Positions 35,597 through 48,264 of a stretch of DNA of 64,000 bases are shown here, piece by piece. The position numbers and the translations under genes were made by a program. How positions within the stretch are numbered: the stretch's first letter is position 1; each line of letters opens with the position of its first letter. The notes under the pieces are model-generated. The model made no database searches. It worked only from the letters and a program-made list of their open reading frames with translations, and had not been told where the DNA came from. Source of the DNA: Takifugu bimaculatus (Eukaryota; Chordata; Actinopteri; Tetraodontiformes; Tetraodontidae); assembly GCA_004026145.2 (NCBI GenBank), contig CP034979.1:8346045-8410044 (forward strand), written 5' to 3'.

Positions 35597-36984
35597 ATGC
35601 ACGCAGACACACACACAACCACACCCCTCAGTCGTCACATATAATGTTGCGTAACAAATCACGTAAACAGTTGATGAACACTCAACATCAGTCTCACAGT
35701 TACCATGGAAACCCCGTAGTTGCTGCTCGTCGGCCTAAATGCTAAAGAAACCCGATGACCACCACTTAAAAATATACAGAAATAAAATCAGTGAGCAATA
35801 ACGTGCGCGCCCCGGCTTCGGGTGCATTTCAGAGAAGATGGGTGGGTTGCTGCGGCAACCAGCACTAACGAGCAGGGTCGGTGTCCACTCACAACTGCTC
35901 AATAACTTCAATCACTTTCGAGGCTCGAACATTTAAAAGAGGAATTTAGCAGGAAAAGCGTCTGAACCACCAGCGGATTTTAGCCTCTGGGATCTTTTAA
36001 AGGCTGGATTCTGTTGGTGGTTCCCAGTCAGACGTGCAAGAGGGTGAACTCACCGTGCCGCTGCTGCCAGTGTCCTCTGCATGCGTAGCTCTGTCAGGCA
36101 CTGGGCTGGATCTCCCAGTTAAAGGCTTCCAAAGTGAGCTGGGAGAACTGGTTGGGCCACATTAGCACCACCCGCCAGTGCCCCCTGTTCCCCATCACAA
36201 GCCAATGTCTCACAGGGCTTTTGGCAGCTGAAACCTGCCTACAAACCTTTGCCACTCCTTAACAGGACGAACCAGGTTGACAAAGAGTCACACAATGTAG
36301 CAACGCGGCCTCACAATCATCCACTTCCAGCTGAAACTTTGACATCACAGGGTGAAGCTTCAAGAATGTTCTTCTCATGCGTTGCTGAAGAGCCTCCACA
36401 CAGACCTTTGGGGATTCTCTTGTGAATCTAAAGAGCTGATTTATCATCATTAATCAGCCACCCAATAAAGTGCTGCAGATCAAATGTTTGTGGCTGCTCC
36501 CCAACATGAGCTTTCAGAGGTGAAGGAATGAACTTTGAGCAGTTTGTGGTCTCCTGGAGCCTCCAGACCACCTCAACCATCCATGTGGATGATCTGAGCC
36601 TCCAGGTTTCATGAAGACCAGCGGTACCATTAATTCAGACCAGTGTGGGACTGGAAACATCTGTGTTTGACTGCTCAAGTAGCTAAAACCACATTTGATA
36701 ACGCCTCATTTATATGTAAGTAATGTTAAATGTGCAAATAAAAATATATATACAGTATAAGGGTGGGTGATCGTTGGACCTCTAACTTTATCTCTAACTC
36801 TTTTCTTTAATATTTGTACTGTCAGATTTTTTAAGTGAAAATCAATCAAACTGAAATCTCTCAGGTAAAAATCAGCAGATCCACTTTTATTATTTGTATT
36901 ATTAAATATGACAGGAGCAGTTGTGCAACATTTCTGTTAAATATGTACTTAAACTTGTTCTGTAAACCAACATATTAGTGTAGG

Positions 36985-37100
36985 GACAGAGAGACAGGCA
37001 GAGACAGACAGGCAGACAGACAGGTAGAGACAGACAGGCAGACAGACAGGCAGAGACAGACAGGCAGACACAGACAGGTAGAGCGAGAGCGAGAGAGAGA
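36985..37100. repeat. (CAGA/CAGG)n tract
   Basis: Purine-rich tetranucleotide run of GACAGACAGGCAGA type, ending in GAGAGAGAGA. Confidence 0.9.
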
Positions 37101-37760
37101 GAAACCTAGATAGTCATCCAGGGTTTTGCATTCCAGTCATAGTCGGGCTGTTTTTCATTCACTTCAGTGTTTCTTTGGGGGGGGGGCAACATTCTGGTCA
37201 TTGTGTCACACCAGCATCCGAGTGATCCACCTGTGAGACCGACCGTGTGTCTGTGCCTCCAGAACAAAGGTCCGTCTGTAACGTGTCCAGTAGTCCAGTC
37301 AGAGACGTGTCCGTGTCTCCGCGGCGCTACAGGAAGTAGCCTCTCAGCCCGCTGACTCGCTACAAAAGCTGATTATTACTCAGTGGTGCAGGTGTGACAC
37401 GCAGGTAACCAGGTGAATCAGTCCTCCTGTCCAGAGACGAGGCTGCTGCAGAACATGCTGGGCTGAGGAGAATGCTGTTAATCCACATAGCTACCACGAG
37501 TTAGCAGGTTAGCAGGTAAACAAGGTTGGATGGGCCTGCGTCCCCACAAGTATAGGCTTCTGCAGCGGCCACCTGCACAGGTGAGGCAGTGGTGCAGCAC
37601 CTGCTCACACCTGAGGAGGCTTCACAGCCTCAGAAGCTCCATCCTGTTGCCAGGAGGGGAGAAAGTGGAGCACCAGAGCTGCTAATCATCCCGCTGTTTA
37701 CACACGAAGACTTGTGTAAACAGGGCGGACAAAGGGCCCGGATCACTGTCGGAAACACAC

Positions 37761-37890
37761 AGGTGAGTGAGCAGGAACGCAGGTGAGTGAGCAGGAACGC
37801 AGGTGAGTGAGCAGGAACGCAGGTGAGTGAGCAGGAACGCAGGTGAGTGAGCAGGAACGCAGGTGAGTGAGCAGGAACGCAGGTGAGTAA
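37761..37890. repeat. 20-bp minisatellite, about 6 copies
   Basis: Perfect copies of AGGTGAGTGAGCAGGAACGC. Each contains an AG|GTGAGT splice-donor consensus. Confidence 0.95.
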
Positions 37891-37987
37891 GCAGGTGAGC
37901 CACAGCAGCCCAGGAACGTCTGCTATGAGGAGCCGCTCAGAGATTCTGACACTAACAATTAGAGCGCTCCGCATTCCAAAGCAGCGC

Positions 37988-38375
37988 CATTAGCTGAAGG
38001 TTGGGTCTCCACGATGGGGCAGCTGTGAAGGTTGTGTCTCCAGGGGCAGCTGTGGGGCAGCTGTGGGGCAGCTGTGAAGGTTGTGTCTCCACGATGGGGC
38101 AGCTGTGGGGCAGCTGTGAAGGTTGTGTCTCCAGGGGCAGCTGTGGGGCAGCTGTGGGGCAGCTGTGAAGGTTGTGTCTCCACGATGGGGCAGCTGTGGG
38201 GCAGCTGTGAAGGTTGTGTCTCCAGGGGCAGCTGTGGGGCAGCTGTGGGGCAGCTGTGAAGGTTGTGTCTCCACGATGGGGCAGCTGTGGGGCAGCTGTG
38301 AAGGTTGTGTCTCCAGGGGCAGCTGTGGGGCAGCTGTGGGGCAGCTGTGGGGTAGCTGTGGGGCAGCTGTGGGGC
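37988..38375. repeat. 91-bp higher-order array of CAGCTG units
   Basis: Four copies of a 91-bp block made of GGGGCAGCTGT repeats plus GAAGGTTGTGTCTCC, joined by CACGATG or AGGGGCAGC. Same-frame copies start at 38032, 38123 and 38214. Many CAGCTG E-box palindromes. Confidence 0.95.
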
Positions 38376-38499
38376 CGCCCTGGAGCACAACCATGAGGGT
38401 AGAAAGAGCGGTGGAGGGGTGACTTGATTAAACTACAGCTGCAGCCAAGGTTCACGTCTCCCAGCGGCTGGAGCAGCTTCAGGATCTGGGAATATCGTC

Positions 38500-38501
<2 letters not shown>

Positions 38502-38533
<32 letters not shown>
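38502..38533. repeat. (GT)n microsatellite
   Basis: About 15 GT units with a terminal GTAT. Confidence 0.9.
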
Positions 38534-38535
<2 letters not shown>

Positions 38536-38671
38536 AGCCCAGCAGCAGCTCCTCCACACGGTCATTTCTTACAAGGACTCATGACTGAGGAGGTTCTGAA
38601 AAACACCAAACAAAGATGAGCCAACCATAACGGGCCGGTTAGGTTAATGAGACTCATTAGACGCACTCGTC

Positions 38672-41600
38672 TTACTTTTGGAAGCCAAAGTTCTTCCAGA
38701 GGCTGCTGATTGTTGCCTGGAAGCCTGCGGTGTTCTCAGAACCAGCAGCCTTTCCCCTCAGTCCACTCACCCTGGCGGGACCAAGCAACTTCGTCCTTGT
38801 TCCTGGACGGCTGCTGGATGCTGGCTTGGTCAGACCTGAGGGCTGGACAGAGCGCATGTGCACGTGCACGAGCATTAGTAATCTAACGATGTAGATTATA
38901 GAGTCGAGCTGGAGATGTTTCAGAAACGCCGCCTGAGTCATGAATTTGCCCTCGGCTGCTTCGCTGCTGCCATCTAGTGGCAGCCGACTCCATGGAGTCG
39001 CTCCTGAACGCTCTTCCTGTGGTGAATCTGGGTACCCCCATCTGGGTACCCCCATCTGGGTACCCACATCTGGGTACCCACATCTGGGTACCCTCATCTG
39101 GGTACCCTCATCTGGGTACCCCCATCTGGGTACCCTCATCTGGATACCCTCATCTGGGTACACACATCTGGGCACCCTCATCTGGATACCCACATCTGGG
39201 TACCCAGATCTAGGTACCCTCATCTGGGTACCCTCATCTGGGTACCCACATCTAGGTACCCTCATCTGGATACCCACATCTGGGTACCCCCATCTGGGTA
39301 CCCACATCTGTGTACCCACATCTAGGAACCCTCATCTGGGTACACACATCTGGATACCCTCATCTGGGTATCCTCATCTGGATACCCACATCTGGGTACC
39401 CTCATCTGGGTACCCCCATCTAGGTACCCTCATCTGGATACCCCCATCTGGGTACGCCCATCTGGGTACCCACATCTAGGAACCCTCATCTGGGTACACA
39501 CATCTGGATACCCTCATCTAGGAACCCTCATCTGGGTACCCACATCTAGGAACCCTCATCTGGGTACACACATCTGGGTACCCTCATCTGGGTAACCACA
39601 TCTAGGAACCCTCATCTAGGTAGCCTCATCTGGATACCCCCATCTGGGTACCCTCATCTGGGTACCCCCATCTGGGTATCCTCATCTAGGAACCCTCATC
39701 TGGGTACCCTCATCTGGATACCCCCATCTGGGTACCCTCATCTGGGTACCCTCATCTGGATACCCCCATCTGGGTACCCTCATCTGGGTACCCTCATCTG
39801 GATACCCCCATCTGGATACCCTCATCTGGGTACCCCCATCTGGATACCCTCATCTGGGTACCCCCATCTGGATACCCCCATCTAGGTAGCCTCATCTGGG
39901 TACCTTCATCTGGATACCCCCATCTGGATACCCTCATCTGGATACCCCCATCTGGGTACCCTCATCTGGATACCCCCATCTGGGTACCCTCATCTGGGTA
40001 CCCTCATCTGGATACCCCCATCTGGGTACCCTCATCTGGGTACCCCCATCTGGATACCCCCATCTAGGTAGCCTCATCTGGGTACCCTCATCTGGATACC
40101 CCCATCTGGATACCCTCATCTGGGTACCCTCATCTGGGTACCCCCATCTGGATACCCCCATCTAGGTAGCCTCATCTGGGTACCCTCATCTGGATACCCC
40201 CATCTGGATACCCTCATCTGGGTACCCTCATCTGGGTACCCCCATCTGGATACCCTCATCTGGGTACCCCCATCTGGGTACCCTCTACCACCCTGAGGAG
40301 AAGCGGACCATCATTCATCTGGCAGAGCAGAGAATCCTGCAGTGAGAGGAGAGTTCTTCTCATGGGCTCAGCTGGAGCAGGAAGAGCCAAACCAGCAGGA
40401 AGCTCATGTGGAAGGTGAAGCTCCACTCGTCCCTCGTTTCCATTCCACCATCTGAACATCTGATCACTTCAAGGTTTCAGAAAATTACTGTGGAGCTTTA
40501 GACGCTCATGACCACCAGCTCTTGTGTCCAGCTGCAGGGTCCTGGTGTCCAGCAGGTGGACCAGCTCCTCCTGAGGGTGTCTCCACAGAGAGGCAGCAGA
40601 CAGGGTGCTCACCCCTAACCCTCTCCCTCCATCCAGGAGGGGCACCTCACCCCAAAGGTGAAGAACCACCGTGTGGTTAATGACCCAGACGGTATCTGTC
40701 CAGTATCCTGGACCAGACAAACCACAAAGAGGATTGTATCCGCCTTTTCTCTTGGGTCAGGCAGCGATAGCCTAGACATTAGCATCTCAGCTAATAAAGT
40801 CGACGGCGGTCTTCAAAGCAGGCGAGCACCATAGATCACATCGAAGCGTCCTGCTCTGATGATCGCTTTATAAACGAGGCGGTGCTGAGGCAGCTGGGTC
40901 CTGACCATTGTGGCCCAGGGCTGGTTTGAGAAGCCAGATCACAGCGGTGCCACCACCCCCCCACCACCATGTAGCCTCCGTGACCGTGACTCCACCCTCA
41001 TTGAGCATCACCTGTACAGCTGTTAGATGATGTTTTAATGGAGCAGAGGGGGAGCCACAGGTGACTCCGGGGCAGCTTTGTGAATCATTGACGAGCCCTC
41101 GCAGGGCTCCTCTTTCAGCCTGACAGCAACAGAAGCTCAGGTGTCCACAGCAGCGTGCACGTTGCCTCTGATATAACGAGGAAGGAGTTGTGGTTGCAGT
41201 CAGACACAGCAGAAGCTGGTTGAAGCTCTCAGGAAAGAGGAACTAGCCCATTGTTAGTCGTTAACCTGCCTTGGTGTAAAGGTCCACCTGCGGTTCTGCT
41301 GCAGCCATGAAGAGAAACCAGCACCAAACTTCTCATTTTAAGTAAATTCAAGCCATCGAAGGGCGAGCCAGCTCAGACCAAGATGGCCAAGAGTTCCGCT
41401 CCACCTGGACGGCTGAGAACATTCACCACCACCTCAGTGGAGGACGGTAGAGACCCACCTTTGATCTGAGCAGCCGGGGCGTCTCATCTCGTCCTTCTGC
41501 CTGGGAGACGCTCTGCTCTGACGCAGAATCCAGAGTCCTTTCCTGGGGGAGGAGTAAACTAAGCCTTCCTCATGATGATCGCTCGGCTGTTTCATCAACC

Positions 41601-44600
41601 TACCACTGCTGCGTCCTCCTTCTGGTAGGAAGGTCTCTGGTGGGGCTGGGACTGGGACCAGTAGGCACTGTCCTGGGACAGAGGGGAGTCTGGACGATCC
41701 TCGTTGCTGTCTGTGTGTCTGCTGGCAGCAGACTGGCCTGGGGGGGAGATCTCCTGCTGCTGAGTGACCAGGCTTGAGGTCCGAGAGAGGTGACTGGGTT
41801 GTTCTGCTGGGGGAAAGTCTGAAGACCAGTCGAACAGTCTGAAACCCCGACTGGCGGTTCTGGGCAGCACACAACCGGAGACGGGGGTGTCCGCTGTCCT
41901 GTGTCCTGAACTGCAACTTCTGAAGAATCTAAATGAAGGACACAGAGACGTGAGGAACCAAAACGCCATCTATAGGAGGTGACCTTTACAACGCGGAGGT
42001 TCATCTTCAGCAACTCCTTCCAATAACCGTGGCGTCACCTGCTGCAGGTGTCTCCATCGCCCTCCTCAGCATCCTGGTTCCTCCTCTGCAGAACGGTGGC
42101 CAGGTGCTTTGACGGCTGCCTGGCCGGCGGCGGCTCACACCTGCGTCGCTTCTCCTCGGAGCCACAGTACTGCAGCAGGAGGTCCTGGTCGGATAAAACG
42201 CTTCCTGGTGGAGACACAAGAGGCAGAGGCAATTATCGCCAGTCCCTTCTTTTATCAGGAGTGTGGAGGAGACTCCTGCGCTGGCTCTCATCCACAGTAA
42301 CAGTAAGGTCAGGGGTGAAGGATCACCGACGAGGGAGAACGAGACGTGCACACGCTCAAAAGAAGATCTGCTGTTTACACCAGTGACCAGCAGCACCTCA
42401 TGGAGCGTGGGTGTGCTGGGCACGGAGGAGCTCCTGGAAAACCAAGACCGTGGCTCTGTCCAGGAAGCTCGGCAGCAGCAGCTCCAGTGAGTGTGTGTGT
42501 GTGTGTGTGAGCATCTCCTCCTGGTCCAGGCCTACTCCACATTAGCATCGTTCTGACGTCATGTCTGTAGTCCGTGTGCTGGTGCTCACCTTCTCGCGGC
42601 CTCTTCAGCTGCAGCTCTCTGCAGGGCCTCCTCAGAACATCCGTCCCAGTCTCCTTCTCCTTGATCTGAGAGGACCTTTCTGGAGAAGCGGCTGCTGATT
42701 TTGAACCCAGTTCTGATGGGTGCGTTGTGCTGAAGTCTCTGCTCCAGATACTCGGCCCAGTGGAGGCACATGATTCTTTCCAGCTGTGACTTTTGCCTTT
42801 AGAAGCCTGAGAAGACATTCACAGAAAGGTCAGTTGTTCTTTAAAACCAGCTGTTGATATTTCGGAGGGTTTTGGACCTTTGTGATGGATTTGTCTGGAT
42901 TAAAATCATCTATTCTCTCCAGGGTTTCGATGTCAAGGTTTCCCATTGCCAGCTGGAGCTCAATCTCTTCTCCAAAATGACTGCAAGATGAATCCAAGAG
43001 TACAAAATTGAAACGGACAAATCGAGGACAGCCGACATTAACGTAGCAACCAAAGCAGCGTTTTTACCTTCCAGCATAGGTGAGCGTGTCCCCACTGATG
43101 TGGTCTGGGTATGGGTTGAGGGGCACAACCTTCCTGCTGACGGGATCAAACACCAACTGGTAAAGGAAGGTGTTGTTGGCTCTGGTGAAGCCTTCGATGT
43201 ACTGCTCAGGGATGAGCAGGTTCATCTTTAAGTACTGAGCCATCTTTCTGATCACCTGGGCAAAAACAGGAGCAAACAGGAGCCTGAGAACGCGCTGCTG
43301 CGATCAGTTCAGACAAATCTCCATAGATATTGGTGGAAATATACTTTTAAATGCAAACTAATCCTTTAAGCGGCCCAGTCACTGGGGTCCCAGTAGCCTC
43401 CCTGACATCACCAGTGACTGTGAGATGTGGAGCTGTCAGAGGGGCTGTTGGGGCGTCTGCAGTCATGCTGCCCCTGAGCCGTCAGGAGTTAAACCCCTTA
43501 GCCTCCCCTGACCTGTGGCGAGGGGCTGGACGCCCTTCTGCCCGCTAGGTTGCTCTAAAATGCTCCATAGTGCATAGAAAATCCCTCCATACGTTCAGAA
43601 AGGTCAGCATGGAGAGGCTGAACTCACCTTTGTAATGTCAGGCTCTTTGGCCAGTCGCAGCAGCTTGCAGGCCTTCCCCAGCCCGATGCCGTGCAGGGAG
43701 GGCAGATAGTCGCAGCCAGACAGGATGCACATGTGCCGGAACTTTTCCTCAGTAAAAATGTTGCCCAGAGCGCGGCAGCGGCCCAGGTTATTCTGGTCTA
43801 TTTCCAGGCCATTTCCGTGTTTGTCCATTTTAAGGATCACCTGCAACATTGAGGTAAGTTAACGTTCATCAATATCCCGATCTTTACTTTACTTTGGGGG
43901 AGTTGATTCCATTTTGCCGCGCTTTTGGGCAGCCTTTGCTGTGTATGGTGAGATTGTTGTCAGAAACAGCTAAAAGGGAAAGTCATTAGGACAAGGTATC
44001 GTGATGGGTGCTGAGGCCAAACATACAAGGAGAACAACAGCTGCGTCCTTGGGGACACAAAAGAGAGGAAGGCATCGAGATAGACAGAAAATAAGCATCT
44101 TTCAGAGAGATCTTAGCCAGAAATCAGAAGGAACACAGTTAGTGGCTGCTAATGTATACGAGTGTTACATGTCCAGAAGGCTTCAGAGCCATCTGGTCCT
44201 TCATGGCCGAGTTTCTGGGCCCAACCTGCAGCATCAGCTACCTTTTTGCAACCGAATGCCAGGAGATCCGAATCTTCTGTAATGACGGCCTGGGCCAGAT
44301 GCCATTTAGTGAGGTATGCCAGCTGAGCATCAGCTTCATATGGAGCCACAATACAGTCCACCCCTCTTGCCCTGGCAGCCTGGAGCAGACAACAGACAAC
44401 AGTTTGATGTCACCACATCTGAGCCTGTATTAGGCAGAAGCTAAGATGGAAGTACGATAGCAGACTAAGTCAGGCCAAAGGCCTCCAGAGTTACCACCTT
44501 CATCAGGTTGTGAGCCATGGCGGGGGTGATGCTCACGCTGCGGGTGAAACAGTCTCTGGCCTCCGATACTTTGCCTTCACGTAAAAGTTGGCGCCCTTTC

Positions 44601-45430
44601 TGAAGGTTGGACGTTCTGCGCCTACAGACCGTACATTTCATTCAAAGGGGATAACTCAAAGGTTGTTGGTTCAAGTCTGACCTTAAGGTTTGCACCCATG
44701 CTACTGTTATTTTTCATGAAGGTCTAACACACACTCCTTAGACAGAAAGGTGCTTTTAGACACAATTGTCATAGAGAAACATTTGCTCAATGTCACAAAA
44801 GAGACGTGAACCTGCCCAAAAGCTCCTCTTGGACTGAGGATCTGTAGAAACTGCAGAATGATGCGTGTGTTGTCAATACTCACTCTCTCCGAGCCCTCTC
44901 GACCTCTTGTTTTGAAGGCAAATTGCGTCCATCAAACACCAAAATGGGTTTGATTCTGAAGGTCAGCAGCATCTCCACAAATCTCATGCAATACCACACA
45001 TACCTGGGTTGGAAGAGAGGAGCGTGATTATCCTGCAGCACACGCAGGTGACCAACCAGCAGTGAGCTCTAAGGAGTTGATTCTACTTCTAAAAGCAAAG
45101 TCTTGTGGCTGGTCCCTTAACACGTGAGACATTTGGTCCCTTAACACGTGAGACATTTGGTCCCTTAACACGTGAGACATTTGGTCCCTTAACACGTGAG
45201 ACAACAGACATTTCCGACTAGAAAATAAGGGTAGTTACTGATCGGTTGGTTCTCCTTTAGCGAGCTTCTCAGCACATGAAAAGGCCCCTTTATGCAGCCA
45301 ACAGTAGGTGTCCACTGCCACAGTCTGGCCTTTATATTTTTTGATGCTGATGGGCTCTGCTGCATCTTTAATGAACTGCAGAAGGCCGGGGATTCCCATT
45401 TGACCCGTCTCAGCCACCCAGATTCTGGAG
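38672..45430 (-). CDS. exo1: Exonuclease 1, twelve coding exons
   Basis: Coding exons (complement): 45239-45399, 44884-45003, 44498-44621, 44242-44379, 43628-43840, 43068-43255, 42878-42980, 42590-42806, 42039-42204, 41604-41928, 41459-41542 and 38672-38842; 669 residues. The first exon extends to 45430 with 5'UTR. EXO1 is a Rad2/XPG-family 5'-3' exonuclease and flap nuclease of mismatch repair, resection and recombination. The start MGIPGLLQFIKDAAEPI is diagnostic. All seven metal-binding carboxylates fall at the human positions: D30, D78, E150, D152, D171, D173 and D225 (SGCDYL), which also validates the junctions. The C-terminal half is divergent but keeps KRPREG, SDQDLLLQY, HLATVLQRRN and the terminal LGPARVSGL...SLWKNFGFQK. 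It is shorter than human EXO1 (846), so a small exon could be missed in the 2.6-kb last intron, which holds a 15-bp minisatellite. The exon 41459-41542 is supported mainly by splice sites and phase. Confidence 0.94.
39026..40288. repeat. 15-bp minisatellite in last exo1 intron
   Basis: More than 80 copies of CTCATCTGGGTACCC with GGATAC, TAGGTA and CCCATC variants. Most units contain the palindrome GGGTACCC (a KpnI site). The 15-bp period keeps frames open on both strands; none is coding. Confidence 0.96.
45112..45203. repeat. 24-bp tandem repeat carrying CACGTG E-boxes
   Basis: Four copies of a unit containing CCCTTAACACGTGAGACATT. CACGTG occurs at 45121, 45145, 45169 and 45193, exactly 24 bp apart, between the first two coding exons of exo1. 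Confidence 0.95.
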
Positions 45431-46289
45431 CTGTTTGAAGGAAAAGGAAAAATGGTTAATTCATTCGCCAATCAAGCTTTTTGGGGTGAAATGAATAAAT
45501 CCACAACTCTGGAAGCGCATACGTGCTCATCATCCATTACAGTAGAGCTGCCCAACAGGAAATAAATGACTAAAGAACTGAGGAAGACACACGACTGATG
45601 TTAAATAATTCTAATGTGGGGTTGCTTTTAATCGACTCTATCATCCTGTTTATTGCTGCTTAAGCTGCTAGTTTTAGGTCCCAATAGCAGGTTAATGAAC
45701 GAAATAGACTGAGTGGACATTTGTTTGACTACTACGTCTGTACTCATTAAATTCTAGAATAATTAGCATCATGTCCATCGTTTCATGCGCAGCCACAAGA
45801 CATGATGATGATATCGGTTGTTGCTTGGGAGCAGCGGTCAAACGTGTCACACAAATGGTGCGGTGGTCCAGGGGGCATGATTCCAGGCCCAGAGGAGTTG
45901 GAAAGGTGCCCCGGGGCTCATCGGCACCCCCGGCTCCCTTATTACTGATCACTGTAACACATGGACCTTTGACCCTGTGAACCCTGCTTACATAAATGAT
46001 TGTGAAGTGGGTTCTGATTATAGTCAAATTAAAGAGGTTTGATTTTAGCAGCAACCTATGCGTGCACAGATAGTTTACAGTGACCAGTTAAGTATATTTA
46101 TATTTTAGGAGGGGACCACCACCATCTTATTACATTAGAATCCAGAAAAACCGCGTTGCTCCTTCAATAACGCCCGATCTAACAGCCGCCAGAGAGCTAT
46201 TCTTACACACAACACTACACAATTATTAGGCCAAGTTCGCAAATAGAAAGACATCTTTATGTGCCACCCAATATAACCCAGGGCTCAAA

Positions 46290-46352
46290 CACGCAGGTTT
46301 ATGCTAATAAACCTGCGTTTATGTGCATAAACCTGCGTTTATGTGCATAAAC
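46290..46352. repeat. 20-bp tandem repeat
   Basis: About three copies of CATAAACCTGCGTTTATGTG, each partly palindromic, in the exo1 5'UTR intron. Confidence 0.85.
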
Positions 46353-46509
46353 CTGCGTGTTTCCTGGATAGAGTCAAATATCAGAACGTTAAAGCATATT
46401 TCACACACTCCCTCGTCCAAATAGTGTAAATCAAGTCAGGTTTCCTAAAAACGCTAACCTAACGTCTGCGTGACTAAACAAGTCGAAGCAAACACGGAAT
46501 TTAACTTAC

Positions 46510-46545
46510 ATCTTTGTTGCTGCTTTAACTCCGAACAGTCACTGG
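46510..46545 (-). other. exo1: Probable exo1 5' noncoding exon
   Basis: On the minus strand, GCAGCAACAAAGAT ends at a strong donor GTAAGTT (exon end 46510). The first coding exon has an acceptor upstream of its ATG (CAAACAG|CTCCAG at 45430), so a 5' noncoding exon is required. This is the best candidate, and it sits just downstream of two CCAAT boxes. The 5' end is a guess. Confidence 0.6.
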
Positions 46546-46600
46546 GAAAGAAAAGGTTTAGTTTTAGCGGTAAAAAGATGCTTCAGGAAGGAGTGTTTCT

Positions 46601-46630
46601 ATTGGTCAGAGTCGGAGTGCTTTAGCCAAT
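46601..46630 (-). promoter_or_regulatory. exo1: exo1 promoter CCAAT boxes
   Basis: ATTGG at 46601-46605 (CCAAT on the gene strand) and CCAAT at 46626-46630 lie 55-85 bp upstream of the probable first exon. Paired CCAAT boxes (NF-Y sites) are common in promoters of cell-cycle and repair genes. Confidence 0.5.
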
Positions 46631-48240
46631 CAGAGATGGTTTCATTAACCGCTGCCCGCAGAGCCCCAACAATCCCCGCCCCCGCCCTCTTCTACCGCTT
46701 TAACCTGGTCAGGGGGCCTGGAGCCACATAAACATGTAGAAATGTCCGAGAAATGTCGGGGATGTCTGCTCATCCCGGCCGGGTAACCCACGTATAACAG
46801 GTTCGCTCGTTCCAATGTTCAAGTGACCCGATAAAAAGAAAAAAGGGAACTCTTTTCGTTTTGAGTGCGCGGCTCATTGCGAACTTACGGTAACGCTGTT
46901 TCCCCCTTAACCCTTGTTGAAACAGGAGAACTGGATTTACTGAAGGATTTGATATTATTCCATACAACTGACAGCACTAAACAGAAAAAAATGATCACCA
47001 AACACTTCTACTTCTAACCTCAGAGCATCTTAATGCAAATTTTGTTTAACATACTTAAAAAAACAACTCCAAAACTAATAGCTGTGGGACCAGAAATAAA
47101 TGATGTATTTGACCATTGCACGTGTGGGGCTCCAGGACAAAAGCTGCAGTTTCAACCCACTGATCTATTTATGCTGCTGTTACTGCAGATGGTTTCACTG
47201 ACACTGGTGAAATGTCTGCACACAACACTGGAACATTCCCCATCTTCAGGTGAGAGGACTGGAACACACTGCTGGAACGCTCCTTCTGCTGCTGTCAGTG
47301 CTGCTGATGCACTCTTGACACCACGGACTTGTGGCTGCTCCAATGCTGAGACACTGTGACAGGATGCGCTGCTCAAAGCTCTTTACTCTTATGCTGCACC
47401 ATTCACGTTCCTGTCATTACTTGGGGGCATTCCATAGCTCCACAATGTTTATGGTCATTCACAATAATTACAGCAGTAATCCCTGGCAATGAAATAATCA
47501 GGTGTTAAACACAAACCTAAACACAACAAGTGACGGTAAAAACTGGAAATAAAAAGTAAATGTGCAATTAAAGATCAACTGCAAGTGGTTCTCTTACCTC
47601 TCTCCACTGTTTCCACTTTGATGCTGGACTTAATCACTCCTAAAAAGCATTCTCACATGTGCATCCTTGTAATCTGGGCAGGAGAGTGAGAAGTGGAGGC
47701 CGACGCTGTTGCCGGTGGAGCCGTTTGTTCTGTAAGGAAACTGGGGTTGCGAGGAATGAGGGAGCACGGAGGTGATGAAGTTTCACTATCTGCTCAGAGT
47801 CAGGACTTCTTGGAGACAGGGATGGTCATTATTTATTTCCAGACATGTACAGACTATAGACTAGAGCACTCATGTGTCAAAGATGTTGATGAACGCGCCT
47901 GCTAGCTGTTCTGCATGGCGAACACGACTACACCACCTGGTTCATGGTGCTGATGAAGTAACCAAGACTGGGATCATTAGAACTGCTTTGATGTTTGATC
48001 CAACCAAAATAAGAACTGTACTGAAGAAGCAGATATCTTTTCAGATTATTGCTTTGGTAATGAGGTTAAAACAGTTTGTATATTAAAAAAATATCAACAT
48101 TTATGTAACGGGAAAATAAATTTAATAAAGAAAGTTGAATGACTTGAATGTTAATGTAATTTAATTCTTGTGTTACTACAACTCCCCGCCCCCCGGAAAG
48201 AAAACCCGAGGCGGATGATTTATGATGACCAGGAAGTTTT
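46631..48240. other. exo1/yipf4 head-to-head intergenic region
   Basis: About 1.6 kb between the exo1 promoter and the yipf4 promoter. Short open frames only, the longest about 108 codons at 47033-47359, with no recognisable domain. I see nothing else in it. Confidence 0.55.
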
Positions 48241-48264
48241 ATTTTGGTGGTGTCACCCCGCTAC

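Larger units (their letters stand above)
34939..38671. other. Intergenic region between AHNAK-like gene and exo1
   Basis: On the minus strand this holds the AHNAK-like 5' flank and the exo1 3' flank. It contains a CA run (35538-35594), a CAGA/CAGG tract (36985-37100), a 20-bp minisatellite (37761-37890), a 91-bp array (37988-38375) and a GT run (38502-38533). A good donor (CG|GTGAGTT, exon end 36054) could close a 5'UTR exon of the AHNAK-like gene. I see no coding exon. Confidence 0.55.

Noticed and set aside
40256..40720. Minus-strand frames between exo1 exons considered as a missing exo1 exon
   Set aside because: No flanking acceptor and donor in a compatible phase, and no similarity to the EXO1 tail.
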